Origin: Humitalea sp038323655
Lineage (GTDB): Bacteria > Pseudomonadota > Alphaproteobacteria > Acetobacterales > Acetobacteraceae
NCBI GenBank assembly: GCA_038323655.1
Contig: JBBQHE010000041.1
Location: 1 to 24,099, forward strand
Direction of reading: 5' to 3'
Length of the DNA: 24,099 nucleotides
Position 1 is the stretch's first letter. Every line of letters starts with the position of its first letter. The translations under genes and the position numbers were made by a program. Positions 1 to 7,849 of this stretch are shown piece after piece. A model generated the notes under the pieces. It was not told the origin of the DNA. It did no database searches and saw nothing but the letters and a program-made list of their open reading frames with translations.

Positions 1-557
1 CCGCGATAGGGGACGACGGTGAAATCGGCCCCGGCCATGGACTTCAGCAGTTCGGCCGACAGATGGCTGGTGGAGCCGATCCCCGCCGTGCCGAAATTCG
101 CCTCGCCCCGCTTGCTGCGGATCCAGGCCAGGAATTCCGCGATGTTCGTGGCCGGCACCGAGGGATGCACCGCCACGACAAAAGCCTGCCGACCCAGCAG
201 CGCGACGGGCACAAAATCCTGCGCCGGCTTGAAAGGGAAGGCCGGGTAGAGCACATCCATCACCGTATGCCCGACGCTGCCGACCATCAGCGTGTAGCCA
301 TCGGGGGCAGCCCGCCCCGCCACCGCCGCCCCGATGGTGCTGCCCGCCCCACCCTGGTTGTCGATCACCATGGGCCGGCCGAGGCTCGCCGACATCGGTT
401 CGGCCACGACCCGGGCGACCACATCGGTGATGCCGCCGGTGGCGAAGGGCACGATGACGCGGATCGGCCGGGTCGGGTAACGGTCCTGCGCCGAAGCCAT
501 GCCGGGAAGCAGGATCCCTGGGAGAAGGCTGGCGGCGATCAGGCTGCGGCGATGCAT
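1..557 (-). CDS. Bug/TctC-family periplasmic solute receptor, C-terminus cut by window edge
   Basis: Reading the minus strand from the ATG ending at 557 gives 185 codons with no stop before the window edge, so the C-terminal part (about 40% of a usual 320-residue Bug protein) is missing. A signal peptide is visible: MHRRSLIAAS, a hydrophobic stretch, then an ASA site with cleavage after about residue 23; the RR pair could also fit Tat export. The mature part starts with the Bug pattern (YPTRPIRVIVPFATGG), followed by a VIDNQGGAGSTIGA segment and PDGYTLMVG. GGAG lies 8 bases upstream of the start. Bug proteins bind carboxylates in the periplasm, often for tripartite tricarboxylate transporters, and many are orphans. 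The ligand is unknown. Any linked tctAB would lie left of this window; a second complete Bug gene is at 3977-4990. Confidence 0.93.
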   Translation of the reverse strand, partial: MHRRSLIAASLLPGILLPGMASAQDRYPTRPIRVIVPFATGGITDVVARVVAEPMSASLGRPMVIDNQGGAGSTIGAAVAGRAAPDGYTLMVGSVGHTVMDVLYPAFPFKPAQDFVPVALLGRQAFVVAVHPSVPATNIAEFLAWIRSKRGEANFGTAGIGSTSHLSAELLKSMAGADFTVVPYR

Positions 558-649
558 GAGGCAGGCTCCGGTAAAAAGGCTCAGGGGGTGGGTCTTGGCG
601 GCGTGGCAGGCTCGGCCGATGCTGGCGCACCCCAACGAGGACGCCAACC

Positions 650-1552
650 TTGGCCGAATGTGTCCTGCAAGAGCCGTTCCGCGCGATCTTCTATACGCCC
701 TTTTATGCGGCCCTTGCCCGCGGCGCCTTCGCAGCCGAGGGCGTGGAGGTGCGTCTGATCACCGTGGGCGACCCCGATCGGGCCGTCGCCAATCTGTTGT
801 CGGGGGCGGCGGATCTCGCCTGGTCGGGGCCGATGCGGGTGATCCGCGACCATGCGGCCGATCCGGCGTCCCCGCTGGTCTCCTTCGGCGCGGTGGTGAT
901 GGGCGACCCCTTTTTCCTCGTGGGCGGCGAGGTCAATCCCGATTTCGCCTTGCCCGACCTGCTGCATTTGCGCCTCGGCACGGTCAGCGAAGTGCCGACC
1001 CCCTGGTGGTGCCTGGGCCTCGATCTGCGCGAGGCGGGGATTGACCCCGCGCACATCGAGCGCGTGACCGACCAGGGCATGGCGGCGAACCTGGCCGCGG
1101 TGCTGGATGGCACGCTGGATGTGGCCCAGGTGTTTGAGCCCTTTGCCACCATGGCGGAGATGGCCGGGGGTGCCGTCTGGCATGCGGCGGCCGGGCGCGG
1201 CCCTACAGCCTACACCGCCTTCTACTCCACGCGGGAAAAACTGGCGGCGCGGCCTGCCGAAATGGCGGGCATGATCCGCGGCATGGCGGCGACGCTGAAC
1301 TGGCTGGCAGGCGCTCCGGCCCAGGCGGTTGCCGCCGCGGTTAGCCCCTTCTTCCCCGATCTGGACCCCGAGGTGCTGCGCCGCGCCATCGGGCGCTACC
1401 AGGGGCTTGGCATCTGGGCGACCAGCCCGGTGTTTTCGCGCCTGGCCTTCAACCGCTTGCAGGCGTCCATGCTGGCGGCGGGCGCCATTGCCACCGCCCC
1501 GGGATTCGATGCCTGTGTCGATCCCGCCATCACCGCCGAAGCCCTGGGGTGA
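650..1552 (+). CDS. Leaderless ABC-type solute-binding protein (NMT1/THI5, SsuA-like fold)
   Basis: 300 residues. The N-terminal pattern EPFRAIFYTPFYAALARGAF followed by a segment rich in LLSGAADLAWSG is typical of the NMT1/THI5-like (SsuA/ThiY/TauA) type II periplasmic binding fold. There is no signal peptide or lipobox: the fold starts within ten residues of the start codon. The start chosen is TTG at 650 because GAGGA (637-641) stands 8 bases upstream and no in-frame ATG gives a leader. No ABC permease or ATPase gene is in the window. The next gene overlaps its stop codon, so the two are probably co-translated. It could be a cytoplasmic ligand sensor, a THI5-like enzyme, or a receptor whose leader has been lost; the sequence does not decide. 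The family call is firm, the function is not. Confidence 0.75.
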   Translation: MAECVLQEPFRAIFYTPFYAALARGAFAAEGVEVRLITVGDPDRAVANLLSGAADLAWSGPMRVIRDHAADPASPLVSFGAVVMGDPFFLVGGEVNPDFALPDLLHLRLGTVSEVPTPWWCLGLDLREAGIDPAHIERVTDQGMAANLAAVLDGTLDVAQVFEPFATMAEMAGGAVWHAAAGRGPTAYTAFYSTREKLAARPAEMAGMIRGMAATLNWLAGAPAQAVAAAVSPFFPDLDPEVLRRAIGRYQGLGIWATSPVFSRLAFNRLQASMLAAGAIATAPGFDACVDPAITAEALG

Positions 1553-1992
1553 CCGCCATGCCTGGGTCGCGCGCCGATTATCGCTGGTTCCTGGAAATCC
1601 CGACCCGCTGGGCCGACAACGACATGTATGCCCATGTCAACAACGTGGTGTATTATGCGTACTTCGATACGGTGGTCGCGCGCTTCCTTCTGGGCTCGGG
1701 CGCGATCGACCTTGCGACCTCACCCATCATCGGGGTCGTGGTCGAAACCCAATGCCGCTTCATGGGGCCCATCGCCTTCCCCGACCTGGTGACGGCGGGG
1801 CTGCGGGTGGAGCGGATCGGCAAGACCTCCGTCCGCTACGGCATCGGCATTTTCCGCAACGGCGATGACCAGGCGAGTGCCGAGGGGCACTTCGTCCATG
1901 TGTACGTCGATCGCGCCACGCAAAAACAGCCGACGCCGTTGCCGGAATTCTTCCGCGACCTGCTGGCGCCGCTGCTGGTCAGCGCGCCCTGA
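1549..1992 (+). CDS. Hot-dog fold acyl-CoA thioesterase (4HBT/YbgC-FadM type)
   Basis: 147 residues, the usual size of single-domain 4HBT thioesterases, which hydrolyse acyl-CoA thioesters in the cytoplasm. The signature stands at residues 21-32 (WADNDMYAHVNN), matching the D-x-D-x(3)-H-V-N pattern of the YbgC/FadM group, with the acidic residue at 23 or 25 as catalytic candidate; YYAYFDTVVARFL follows on the long helix. GTG at 1549 overlaps the upstream stop as GTGA; the in-frame ATG at 1558, with GGGG 8 bases before it, is an equally good start. It is coupled to the solute-binding gene at 650-1552. Its last 14 bases run into the 3' end of tctA on the other strand. The acyl substrate cannot be inferred. 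Confidence 0.9.
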   Translation: MTAMPGSRADYRWFLEIPTRWADNDMYAHVNNVVYYAYFDTVVARFLLGSGAIDLATSPIIGVVVETQCRFMGPIAFPDLVTAGLRVERIGKTSVRYGIGIFRNGDDQASAEGHFVHVYVDRATQKQPTPLPEFFRDLLAPLLVSAP

Positions 1993-3472
1993 TCTTGGCC
2001 CAGCCCCAGGACAGCATCGGGTAGAACAGCGCCATCAGCCCCAGTGCCATGATGGTGCTGACCAGCGGGTTCGCGGCGAAGATGCCGAAGGACCCGTCCG
2101 ACATCAGCAACGCCTGGCGGAAGGATTGTTCGGTGCGGTCACCCAGCACCATGGCCAGGACCAGCGGCGCCAGCGGATAGTCCAGCTTCTTCAGCACATA
2201 GCCGACGACGCCAAAGCCCAGCATCATGATGATGTCGAATTCGGCATTGTTCACGGTGAAGGCGCCGATCGCGCAGACCACGAGGATCAAGGCGGCGATG
2301 ATCGAGAAGGGGATGCGCAGGATCGCGGCGAACCAGGGCACCGCCACCAGCACCACGATCAGCCCGGCGATGTTGCCGAGGTACATCGAGGCGATCAGCC
2401 CCCAGACGAATTCCTTCTGCTCGACAAACAGCATCGGGCCCGGCTGCAGGCCCCACATCATCAACCCGCCAAGCAGCACCGCGGCGGTGGGTGACCCCGG
2501 CACGCCAAGGGCGAGCATCGGCAGAAGCGCGGATGTGCCGGCGGCATGGGCCGCGGTTTCGGGCGCGATCACGCCCTCGATCCGCCCCTTGCCGAAGCCG
2601 GCCGCATCCTTGGAAAACCGCCGCGCCACGCCGTAGGCCATGAACGACGCCGGCGTGGCCCCGGCCGGGGTGATGCCCATCCAGCAGCCGATGGCGGCCG
2701 AGCGCAGCGACAGCGCCCAGTATTTCGGCAGGGTCTTCCAGGTTTCCAGCACCACCTTCATGCGGATCTTGGCCGAACGGCCGCGGAAGGACAGGCCTTC
2801 CTCGATGCTTTGCAGGATTTCGGACACGCCAAAAAGCCCGATCACCGCGACCAAAAAATTGAAGCCGCGGATCAACTCGGTGGACCCGAAGGTCAGCCGC
2901 AACTGCCCCGTCACCGTGTCCAGCCCCACGGTCGCCAGCAGAAAGCCGATCATCATCGCGATGATGGTCTTGACGGGCGATCCGCGGCCCAGGCCGACGA
3001 AGCAGGCGAAAGCCAGGAACATCACCGCGAAGAACTCTGGCGGGCCGAAGCGCAGCGCGAATCCCGCGACCAGCGGGGCCAGGAAGGTGATCATGATGAT
3101 GGCGACGAAGGCGCCGACGAAGCTGGAGGTGAAGGCCGCCGTCAGCGCCTCGGCCGCGCGCCCCTGCTGCGCCATGGGATAGCCATCGAAGGTCGTGGCA
3201 ACGGACCAGGGTTCGCCTGGGATGTTGAACAGGATGGAGGTGATGGCCCCCCCGAACAACGCGCCCCAGTAGATGCAACTCAGCATGATGATCGCCGACA
3301 CAGGCTCCATCGCAAAGGTCAGCGGCAGCAGGATGGCGACGCCATTCGCACCCCCGAGCCCCGGCAGCACCCCGATCAGTATGCCGAGCACGATGCCCAG
3401 GAACATCACGGCGATATTGTGCGGCTGCAGGGCGACGGCGAAGCCGCCCATCAGCGCGGTCAGGTCTTCCAT
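1979..3472 (-). CDS. tctA: Tripartite tricarboxylate transporter large membrane subunit TctA
   Basis: 497 residues, full length for TctA (about 500, roughly 12 membrane segments). It is almost wholly hydrophobic with short loops. The diagnostic glycine-rich motifs are present: GLGGANGVAILLPLTF at residues 38-53 and ALGVPGSPTAAVLLGG at 321-336, plus GITPAGATPASFMAYGVARR near 266-285. TctA forms the sodium- or proton-coupled channel of the TTT system, working with TctB and the periplasmic receptor TctC. The start ATG at 3472 lies one base after the tctB stop, so it is part of the tctCBA operon. At its 3' end the stop codon overlaps the thioesterase gene tail-to-tail by 14 bases, leaving no room for an intergenic terminator. 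The substrate is probably a carboxylate; citrate is not implied. Confidence 0.95.
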   Translation of the reverse strand: MEDLTALMGGFAVALQPHNIAVMFLGIVLGILIGVLPGLGGANGVAILLPLTFAMEPVSAIIMLSCIYWGALFGGAITSILFNIPGEPWSVATTFDGYPMAQQGRAAEALTAAFTSSFVGAFVAIIMITFLAPLVAGFALRFGPPEFFAVMFLAFACFVGLGRGSPVKTIIAMMIGFLLATVGLDTVTGQLRLTFGSTELIRGFNFLVAVIGLFGVSEILQSIEEGLSFRGRSAKIRMKVVLETWKTLPKYWALSLRSAAIGCWMGITPAGATPASFMAYGVARRFSKDAAGFGKGRIEGVIAPETAAHAAGTSALLPMLALGVPGSPTAAVLLGGLMMWGLQPGPMLFVEQKEFVWGLIASMYLGNIAGLIVVLVAVPWFAAILRIPFSIIAALILVVCAIGAFTVNNAEFDIIMMLGFGVVGYVLKKLDYPLAPLVLAMVLGDRTEQSFRQALLMSDGSFGIFAANPLVSTIMALGLMALFYPMLSWGWAKIRAR

Positions 3473-3473
3473 G

Positions 3474-3977
3474 TCAGAACCCCAGCCAGTCTTCGATGGG
3501 GCCTTTTGGCATGGAGACCAGGAACCAGATTTCGAAAGTCACGAAGACTAGGATGGCGGTGGCGATGCCCGAGGCCGCCGCCACCCAAAGCCGGAACTCA
3601 CCGAGCCGCACCATGAAGAAGGCGACCAGCACGGCGGATGCGACGTAGATGCCGGTGAAGGGGATGACGACGACATAGACGATCGCCGGCAGCAGGATCG
3701 TCCCAACCAAGCGCAGCTGTCCGAAGCTTGCGAACTGGGAACCGGCCTCCCGCCCACGCGCGACCTGGAACAGGTTGACCAGGCTGGCCACGATCAGGAT
3801 GACCCCAATCCAGAACGGCACGTAGCCCGACTGCGGCCCATCGCCGCCCCAACCCGCGCCGATGCGCCGTGCGTCCCAGATGGCCACCGCGCCCAGTGCG
3901 ATGACCAGCACGGATACGACGATCTCGACCCCGGCATTGCCGAGGCCGCGTTCCTCCACAACCGGATCGTTGGGCAT
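3474..3977 (-). CDS. tctB: Tripartite tricarboxylate transporter small membrane subunit TctB
   Basis: 167 residues with about four hydrophobic helices, e.g. VEIVVSVLVIALGAVAIW, VPFWIGVILIVASLVNLF, two tandem segments around ILLPAIVYVVVIPFTGIYVA, and a last helix ending in VFVTFEIWFLVSMPKGP. The pattern SGYVPFWIG in the first loop and the C-terminal F-x-x-x-x-x-VPLP-like end (here VSMPKGP) are typical of the TctB (DUF1468) family. The ATG at 3977 shares a base with the tctC stop (TGATG), so translation is probably coupled. The open frame extends further upstream inside tctC, but that part has no TctB features and would overlap the receptor gene. TctB is needed for transport in characterised TTT systems; its exact role is not settled. 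Confidence 0.92.
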   Translation of the reverse strand: MPNDPVVEERGLGNAGVEIVVSVLVIALGAVAIWDARRIGAGWGGDGPQSGYVPFWIGVILIVASLVNLFQVARGREAGSQFASFGQLRLVGTILLPAIVYVVVIPFTGIYVASAVLVAFFMVRLGEFRLWVAAASGIATAILVFVTFEIWFLVSMPKGPIEDWLGF

Positions 3978-4990
3978 CAGCGGGCCGGTGCCGCCGCCGC
4001 CATGAACCCTGCCTCGGTCATCAGCACCCGATGCCGCTCCTCCTCCCGCGTCAACCATTCGACGAAAGGCTGGCCCGTAAGCGTGGTCGTGTTGAAGGCG
4101 CCGGTCTGCATCAACTCCCGCCATTCCGGCGTTTCGCGCACCCGGTTCATCAGATCGACGAAGAAGGCAACTTGCGCCGGGGTGACGCCGGGCGCCATGA
4201 AGATGCCGCGCAGCATCAGGTATTCGACATCCAGCCCCTGTTCGCGGCAGGTCGGGATATCGGACCAGGCCATGGTCGCGGTCATGCGTTCGGTGACCGA
4301 CAGGCGCTGGCCATCGAAGACGCAGAGCGGGCGGAGTGCGCCGGAGCGCCATTGCGACACGGCCTCGATCGGGTTGTTCACCGTGGCGTCGATGTGGCGG
4401 CCGGCCAGTTGCACGGCGACCTCGCCACCGCCGCGGAACGGCACATAGGCCAGCGGCGCGCCGGTCGCACGCGTGATCGCGGCGGCGATGATCTGGTCTT
4501 CCTGCCGCGACCCCGTGCCGCCCATGCGCAGCCTTTCGCCGCGCGCCTGGGCGAGGAAATCGGCGACGTTGTTCATGCCCGATTCGGCGTTCACCCAGAG
4601 CACGAATTCATCCAAGGCCAGCATCGAGACCGGCGTCAGATCCCGCCAGGAAAACGGCACCCCCGTCGCCATCGGCGTGGTGAAGAGGTTGGACAGGGTG
4701 ATGATCAGCATGTGCGGATTGCTGCGCGCACCCTTGGCTTCGAGGAAGCCCTCGGCCCCCGCGCCGCCGGCCTTGTTCACCACCACCAGCGGCTGGCGCA
4801 TCAGGTTGTGCTTGGTGACGATGCCCTGGATCGCGCGGGCCATCTGGTCGGCGCCGCCGCCGGTGCCGGCGGGCACGACGAACTGCACAGGGCGAGTAGG
4901 CTCCCAACGCGCCTGTGCGGCGGCGGGGCCGATGGAGGCCAGGACAAGACCGGCCATAACCGCGCAATGCGCAAAAAATCGACGCTTCAT
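3977..4990 (-). CDS. tctC: Tripartite tricarboxylate transporter periplasmic receptor TctC (Bug family)
   Basis: 337 residues. A Sec signal peptide covers about residues 1-25 (MKRRFF, hydrophobic core, cleavage after PAAA). The mature protein begins WEPTRPVQFVVPAGTGGGAD, the Bug N-terminal pattern with the usual P-F-x-x-G-G loop changed to P-A-G-T-G-G-G. GGTGSRQEDQ and PFRGGGEVAVQLAGRHIDA match the second ligand-contact region. AGGAGG sits 4-5 bases before the ATG, the best ribosome site in the window, as expected for a receptor made in excess over its membrane partners. It is the first gene of tctC-tctB-tctA. It diverges from the D-2-hydroxyacid dehydrogenase gene at 5138. The ligand is probably a carboxylate; the identity is unknown. 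Confidence 0.95.
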   Translation of the reverse strand: MKRRFFAHCAVMAGLVLASIGPAAAQARWEPTRPVQFVVPAGTGGGADQMARAIQGIVTKHNLMRQPLVVVNKAGGAGAEGFLEAKGARSNPHMLIITLSNLFTTPMATGVPFSWRDLTPVSMLALDEFVLWVNAESGMNNVADFLAQARGERLRMGGTGSRQEDQIIAAAITRATGAPLAYVPFRGGGEVAVQLAGRHIDATVNNPIEAVSQWRSGALRPLCVFDGQRLSVTERMTATMAWSDIPTCREQGLDVEYLMLRGIFMAPGVTPAQVAFFVDLMNRVRETPEWRELMQTGAFNTTTLTGQPFVEWLTREEERHRVLMTEAGFMAAAAPAR

Positions 4991-5031
4991 GCTTCCTCCT
5001 GCGGCGCTTGGGCGTGCCCGCTACCGCCACA

Positions 5032-5059
5032 GTCGTACGATCGGGCGCGGCCAAGTCAA
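5032..5059 (-). promoter_or_regulatory. Candidate promoter for tctCBA
   Basis: On the minus strand TTGACT (5059-5054, five of six matches to the -35 consensus) is followed after 16 bases by TACGAC (5037-5032, weak -10). It lies about 45 bases upstream of the tctC start in the 147-base divergent gap. The -35 match is good and the -10 match is poor, so this is a candidate only. Confidence 0.35.
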
Positions 5060-5102
5060 CGGAAATCGCCCCACCCCTGACGTACCCGCGGGGGTTGGTG
5101 TA

Positions 5103-5116
5103 ATCGCGATCGCGAT
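5103..5116. promoter_or_regulatory. 14-bp perfect palindrome, possible operator
   Basis: ATCGCGATCGCGAT reads the same on both strands. It ends 21 bases before the dehydrogenase ATG at 5138, in the divergent gap between tctC and that gene. A TTGGTG hexamer (5095-5100) directly precedes it, so it would sit between the -35 and the -10 of a plus-strand promoter, a typical repressor position. It is also an alternating run of CG/GAT units, which GC-rich DNA can produce by chance. No regulator gene is adjacent. Confidence 0.35.
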
Positions 5117-5137
5117 CTGAATGGGACTTCTGCTGCC

Positions 5138-6088
5138 ATGCGCCTTGCCATCCTCGACGACTACCAGGGCGTCGCCCTTTCCCTCGGCCCCTGGGACCGG
5201 CTGGCCGGCCAGGTGAAGACCACCGTGTTCCGCGAAACGCTGCGCGACCAGGATGCGCTGGTCGCCCGCCTGGCACCGTTCGAGGCGATCCTGGCCACGC
5301 GCGAACGGACGGCCTTCCCAGCCGCCCTGCTGGCGCGCCTGCCCAATCTGAAACTGCTCATTTCGACCGGTGAGCGGAACAAGTCGATCGATGTCGAGGC
5401 CGCGCACGCCGCCGGCATCACCGTCTGCGGCACGCCCTCCAAGGGCGCGCCCACGGTCGACATCACCATCGGGCTGATGCTTGGCCTGCTGCGCGGCCTA
5501 CCCCAGGAAACCGCCAGCCTGCGCGCCGGCGGCTGGCAGGTCGGCGTCGGCATGGCGGCCGAGGGCGCGACGCTCGGCGTCATCGGCCTGGGCAAGCTCG
5601 GCCAGCGGGTCGCGCGCGTCGGCCAGGCGCTCGGCATGCGCGTCATCGCCTGGAGCCAGAATCTGACGGCCGAAGCCGCAGCGGCGGTGGGGGTCGAGCG
5701 CGTCGAGAAGCGCGACCTGCTGGCGCAGGCCGATGTCGTTACCCTGCACGTCGTGCTGTCCGACCGTTCGCGCGGCATCATCGGCGCGGCCGATCTTGCC
5801 GCGATGAAGCCCACCGCTTTCATCGTGAACACCAGCCGCGGCCCGCTGATCGACCAGGATGCGCTGATCGCGGCGCTCGCCGCCGGGACCATCGCGGGCG
5901 CGGGGCTGGATGTCTTCGACATCGAACCCTTGCCCGCCGGCCACCCCATCCTGACCGCGCCGAACACGCTGCTGACCCCGCATTTGGGCTATGTCAGCCA
6001 GGCCAACTATCGCGCCTATTTCCAGGGCGCGGTGGAAGCGATCGAGGCCTTCCTCGCCGGCAGCCCGATCCGGCTGCTGCAGGGCTGA
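5138..6088 (+). CDS. D-2-hydroxyacid dehydrogenase family protein
   Basis: 316 residues, normal for the family, which reduces 2-oxoacids to D-2-hydroxyacids with NAD(P)H in the cytoplasm. The Rossmann motif GVIGLGKLG is at residues 147-155. The catalytic triad is complete: Arg234 in NTSRG, Glu263 in DVFDIEP, His282 in TPHLGY. After the second strand of the nucleotide domain the sequence is AWSQN (171-175): the acidic residue that normally selects NAD is absent, so NADP use is possible. The gene diverges from tctCBA and is followed after 27 bases by allophanate hydrolase in the same direction, so those two are probably co-transcribed. The substrate is unknown; phosphoglycerate dehydrogenase is unlikely, since there is no regulatory domain. 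Confidence 0.93.
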   Translation: MRLAILDDYQGVALSLGPWDRLAGQVKTTVFRETLRDQDALVARLAPFEAILATRERTAFPAALLARLPNLKLLISTGERNKSIDVEAAHAAGITVCGTPSKGAPTVDITIGLMLGLLRGLPQETASLRAGGWQVGVGMAAEGATLGVIGLGKLGQRVARVGQALGMRVIAWSQNLTAEAAAAVGVERVEKRDLLAQADVVTLHVVLSDRSRGIIGAADLAAMKPTAFIVNTSRGPLIDQDALIAALAAGTIAGAGLDVFDIEPLPAGHPILTAPNTLLTPHLGYVSQANYRAYFQGAVEAIEAFLAGSPIRLLQG

Positions 6089-6115
6089 GGCACAAGGCTT
6101 GCTGGCGGCCGCGGC

Positions 6116-7849
6116 ATGACCCTGACCTTCACCCTGCCGGCCCTGGCCGCCTTCCTCGATGGCGGCGGTTCGCCGGTGGCGGTGGCCGAGGCCGCCCTGG
6201 CGCGACTGGCCGCCTGGAATGACCCGGCGCTGCTGATCACCGCGACCCCGCCTGCCGATGTGCTGGCACGGGCCGTGACATTGGCGGCCGAGGGGCGGCA
6301 GGGTCGCCCGCTCTGGGGCGTGCCTTTCGTCGTGAAGGACAATATCGCCGCGGCGGGCCTGCCGATGACGGCGGCCTGCCCGGATTTCGCGCATGTCCCG
6401 GCCGAGGATGCGCCCGTCGTGGCCCGCCTGCTGGCGGCGGGCGCGATCCTGCTGGGCAAGGCAAATCTCGACCAATTCGCCACGGGGCTGAACGGCACGC
6501 GCAGCCCCTACGGCACGCCGCGCAATGCCTTCCGTGCCGATCTCGTGCCGGGGGGTTCCTCATCCGGCTCGGCCAGCGCGGTCGCGGCCGGGATCGCGGC
6601 CTTTTCGCTCGGCACCGATACGGCGGGGTCGGGCCGCGTGCCGGCCATGGCGCAGAACATCGTGGGGCTGAAACCGACGCTCGGCCTGGTGCCGACGCGG
6701 GGCGTGGTGCCGGCCTGCCGGTCGCTCGATTGCGTGTCGGTCTTCGCGCGATCGGTGGCCGATGCCAGCGCGGTGCTGGCGGTGATCGCCGGTGTGGATG
6801 CGTCCGATCCCTATTCCCGCGCCACCCCTGCGGGGTTTGCCGCCGCCCCGGCGCCGCAGCCCGCCTGGCGAGTCGCGGTGCCGTTGGAAGCCGAACTCGT
6901 CTTCGACACAACGGACGACGCCGCGCTCTTCGCCGCCGCCATCGCGCGGGCGGAAAGCCTGGGGGCGACCGTCACGCGCCTGTCGGTGGCACCGCTGATC
7001 GCCGTCGCGCGGCGACTGTATGACGGCGCCTGGGTCGCCGAACGCACCGCAGCGCTGCGGGATCGCGTGCTGACGCGGCCCGACACGCTGCACCCCGTCA
7101 CCCGCAGCATCCTGGAAGGCGGCTTGGGGCGCACGGCCATCGATGCCTTCGATGACTTCCACGCGGTGGCGGAGGCGCGGATCGTCGCCCGCGCGATTTT
7201 CGCCGGCGCTGACGCGCTGTTGCTACCGACCGCGCCCGGCGTGCCGACCCTGGCGACACTCGCAGCCGAACCCATCGCCGCGAACAGCCGCCTTGGCACC
7301 TACACCAATTTCGTGAACCTGCTGGACCTCTGCGGCCTGGCGGTACCCGCCGGCATCCGGCCCGATGGCGTGCCTTTTGGCGTGACGCTGCTGGCGCCGG
7401 CCTTTCGCGATGGGGCCGTGGCGGGGCTCGGGGCGGCGATGGCCGGCGAAGCGCCAACGCCGCCGGCCATCGCGCCCGACGAGACCGCGCTATTTTGCAT
7501 CGGCGCGCATATGTCGGGGCTGGCGCTGAACCACCAGGTCACCAGCCTGGGGGGGCGGTTCGTCCGCGCCACGGACACCGCGCCATCCTATCGCCTGTTC
7601 GACCTGGGCAACCGCCCCGGCATGATCCGCGACGCGACCGGCGCCGCCATTGCCGGCGAGGTTTGGGCCCTGCCGACCGCGGCCATCGGCGCGCTGCTGG
7701 CGCAGGTGCCGGCGCCGCTTGGTTTTGGTCGCGTGCGGCTTGCGGATGGCAGCGAAACCTTGGGCTTCGTCGCCGAGAACGCGGGCGTCGCCGATGCGCC
7801 CGACGTCACCGCGCTTGGCGGCTGGCGCGCGGTGCTGGCGGGGCGCTAA
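6116..7849 (+). CDS. atzF: Allophanate hydrolase (AtzF type)
   Basis: 577 residues, close to the usual length of free-standing AtzF. It splits allophanate to ammonia and CO2, the last step of biuret/cyanurate and urea-carboxylase pathways. Residues 1 to about 440 are an amidase-signature domain with the Ser-cisSer-Lys triad visible: Lys74 (FVVKDN), Ser148 in GGSSSGS, and nucleophile Ser172 in GTDTAGSGRVPA. Residues about 455-577 match the small C-terminal domain specific to allophanate hydrolase (IGAHMSGLALNHQ, YRLFDLG, PGMIRD, GEVWALP, PLGFGRV). That domain separates it from ordinary amidases and GatA. No urea carboxylase, biuret hydrolase or cyanuric acid hydrolase gene is nearby, so the allophanate source is unclear. 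It follows the dehydrogenase gene and converges on the M20 gene with a 4-base overlap of stop codons. Confidence 0.93.
   Translation: MTLTFTLPALAAFLDGGGSPVAVAEAALARLAAWNDPALLITATPPADVLARAVTLAAEGRQGRPLWGVPFVVKDNIAAAGLPMTAACPDFAHVPAEDAPVVARLLAAGAILLGKANLDQFATGLNGTRSPYGTPRNAFRADLVPGGSSSGSASAVAAGIAAFSLGTDTAGSGRVPAMAQNIVGLKPTLGLVPTRGVVPACRSLDCVSVFARSVADASAVLAVIAGVDASDPYSRATPAGFAAAPAPQPAWRVAVPLEAELVFDTTDDAALFAAAIARAESLGATVTRLSVAPLIAVARRLYDGAWVAERTAALRDRVLTRPDTLHPVTRSILEGGLGRTAIDAFDDFHAVAEARIVARAIFAGADALLLPTAPGVPTLATLAAEPIAANSRLGTYTNFVNLLDLCGLAVPAGIRPDGVPFGVTLLAPAFRDGAVAGLGAAMAGEAPTPPAIAPDETALFCIGAHMSGLALNHQVTSLGGRFVRATDTAPSYRLFDLGNRPGMIRDATGAAIAGEVWALPTAAIGALLAQVPAPLGFGRVRLADGSETLGFVAENAGVADAPDVTALGGWRAVLAGR

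Noticed and set aside
4031..5080. 349-codon plus-strand open frame opposite tctC
   Set aside because: Antisense to a clear Bug receptor, Arg/His-rich and without motifs.
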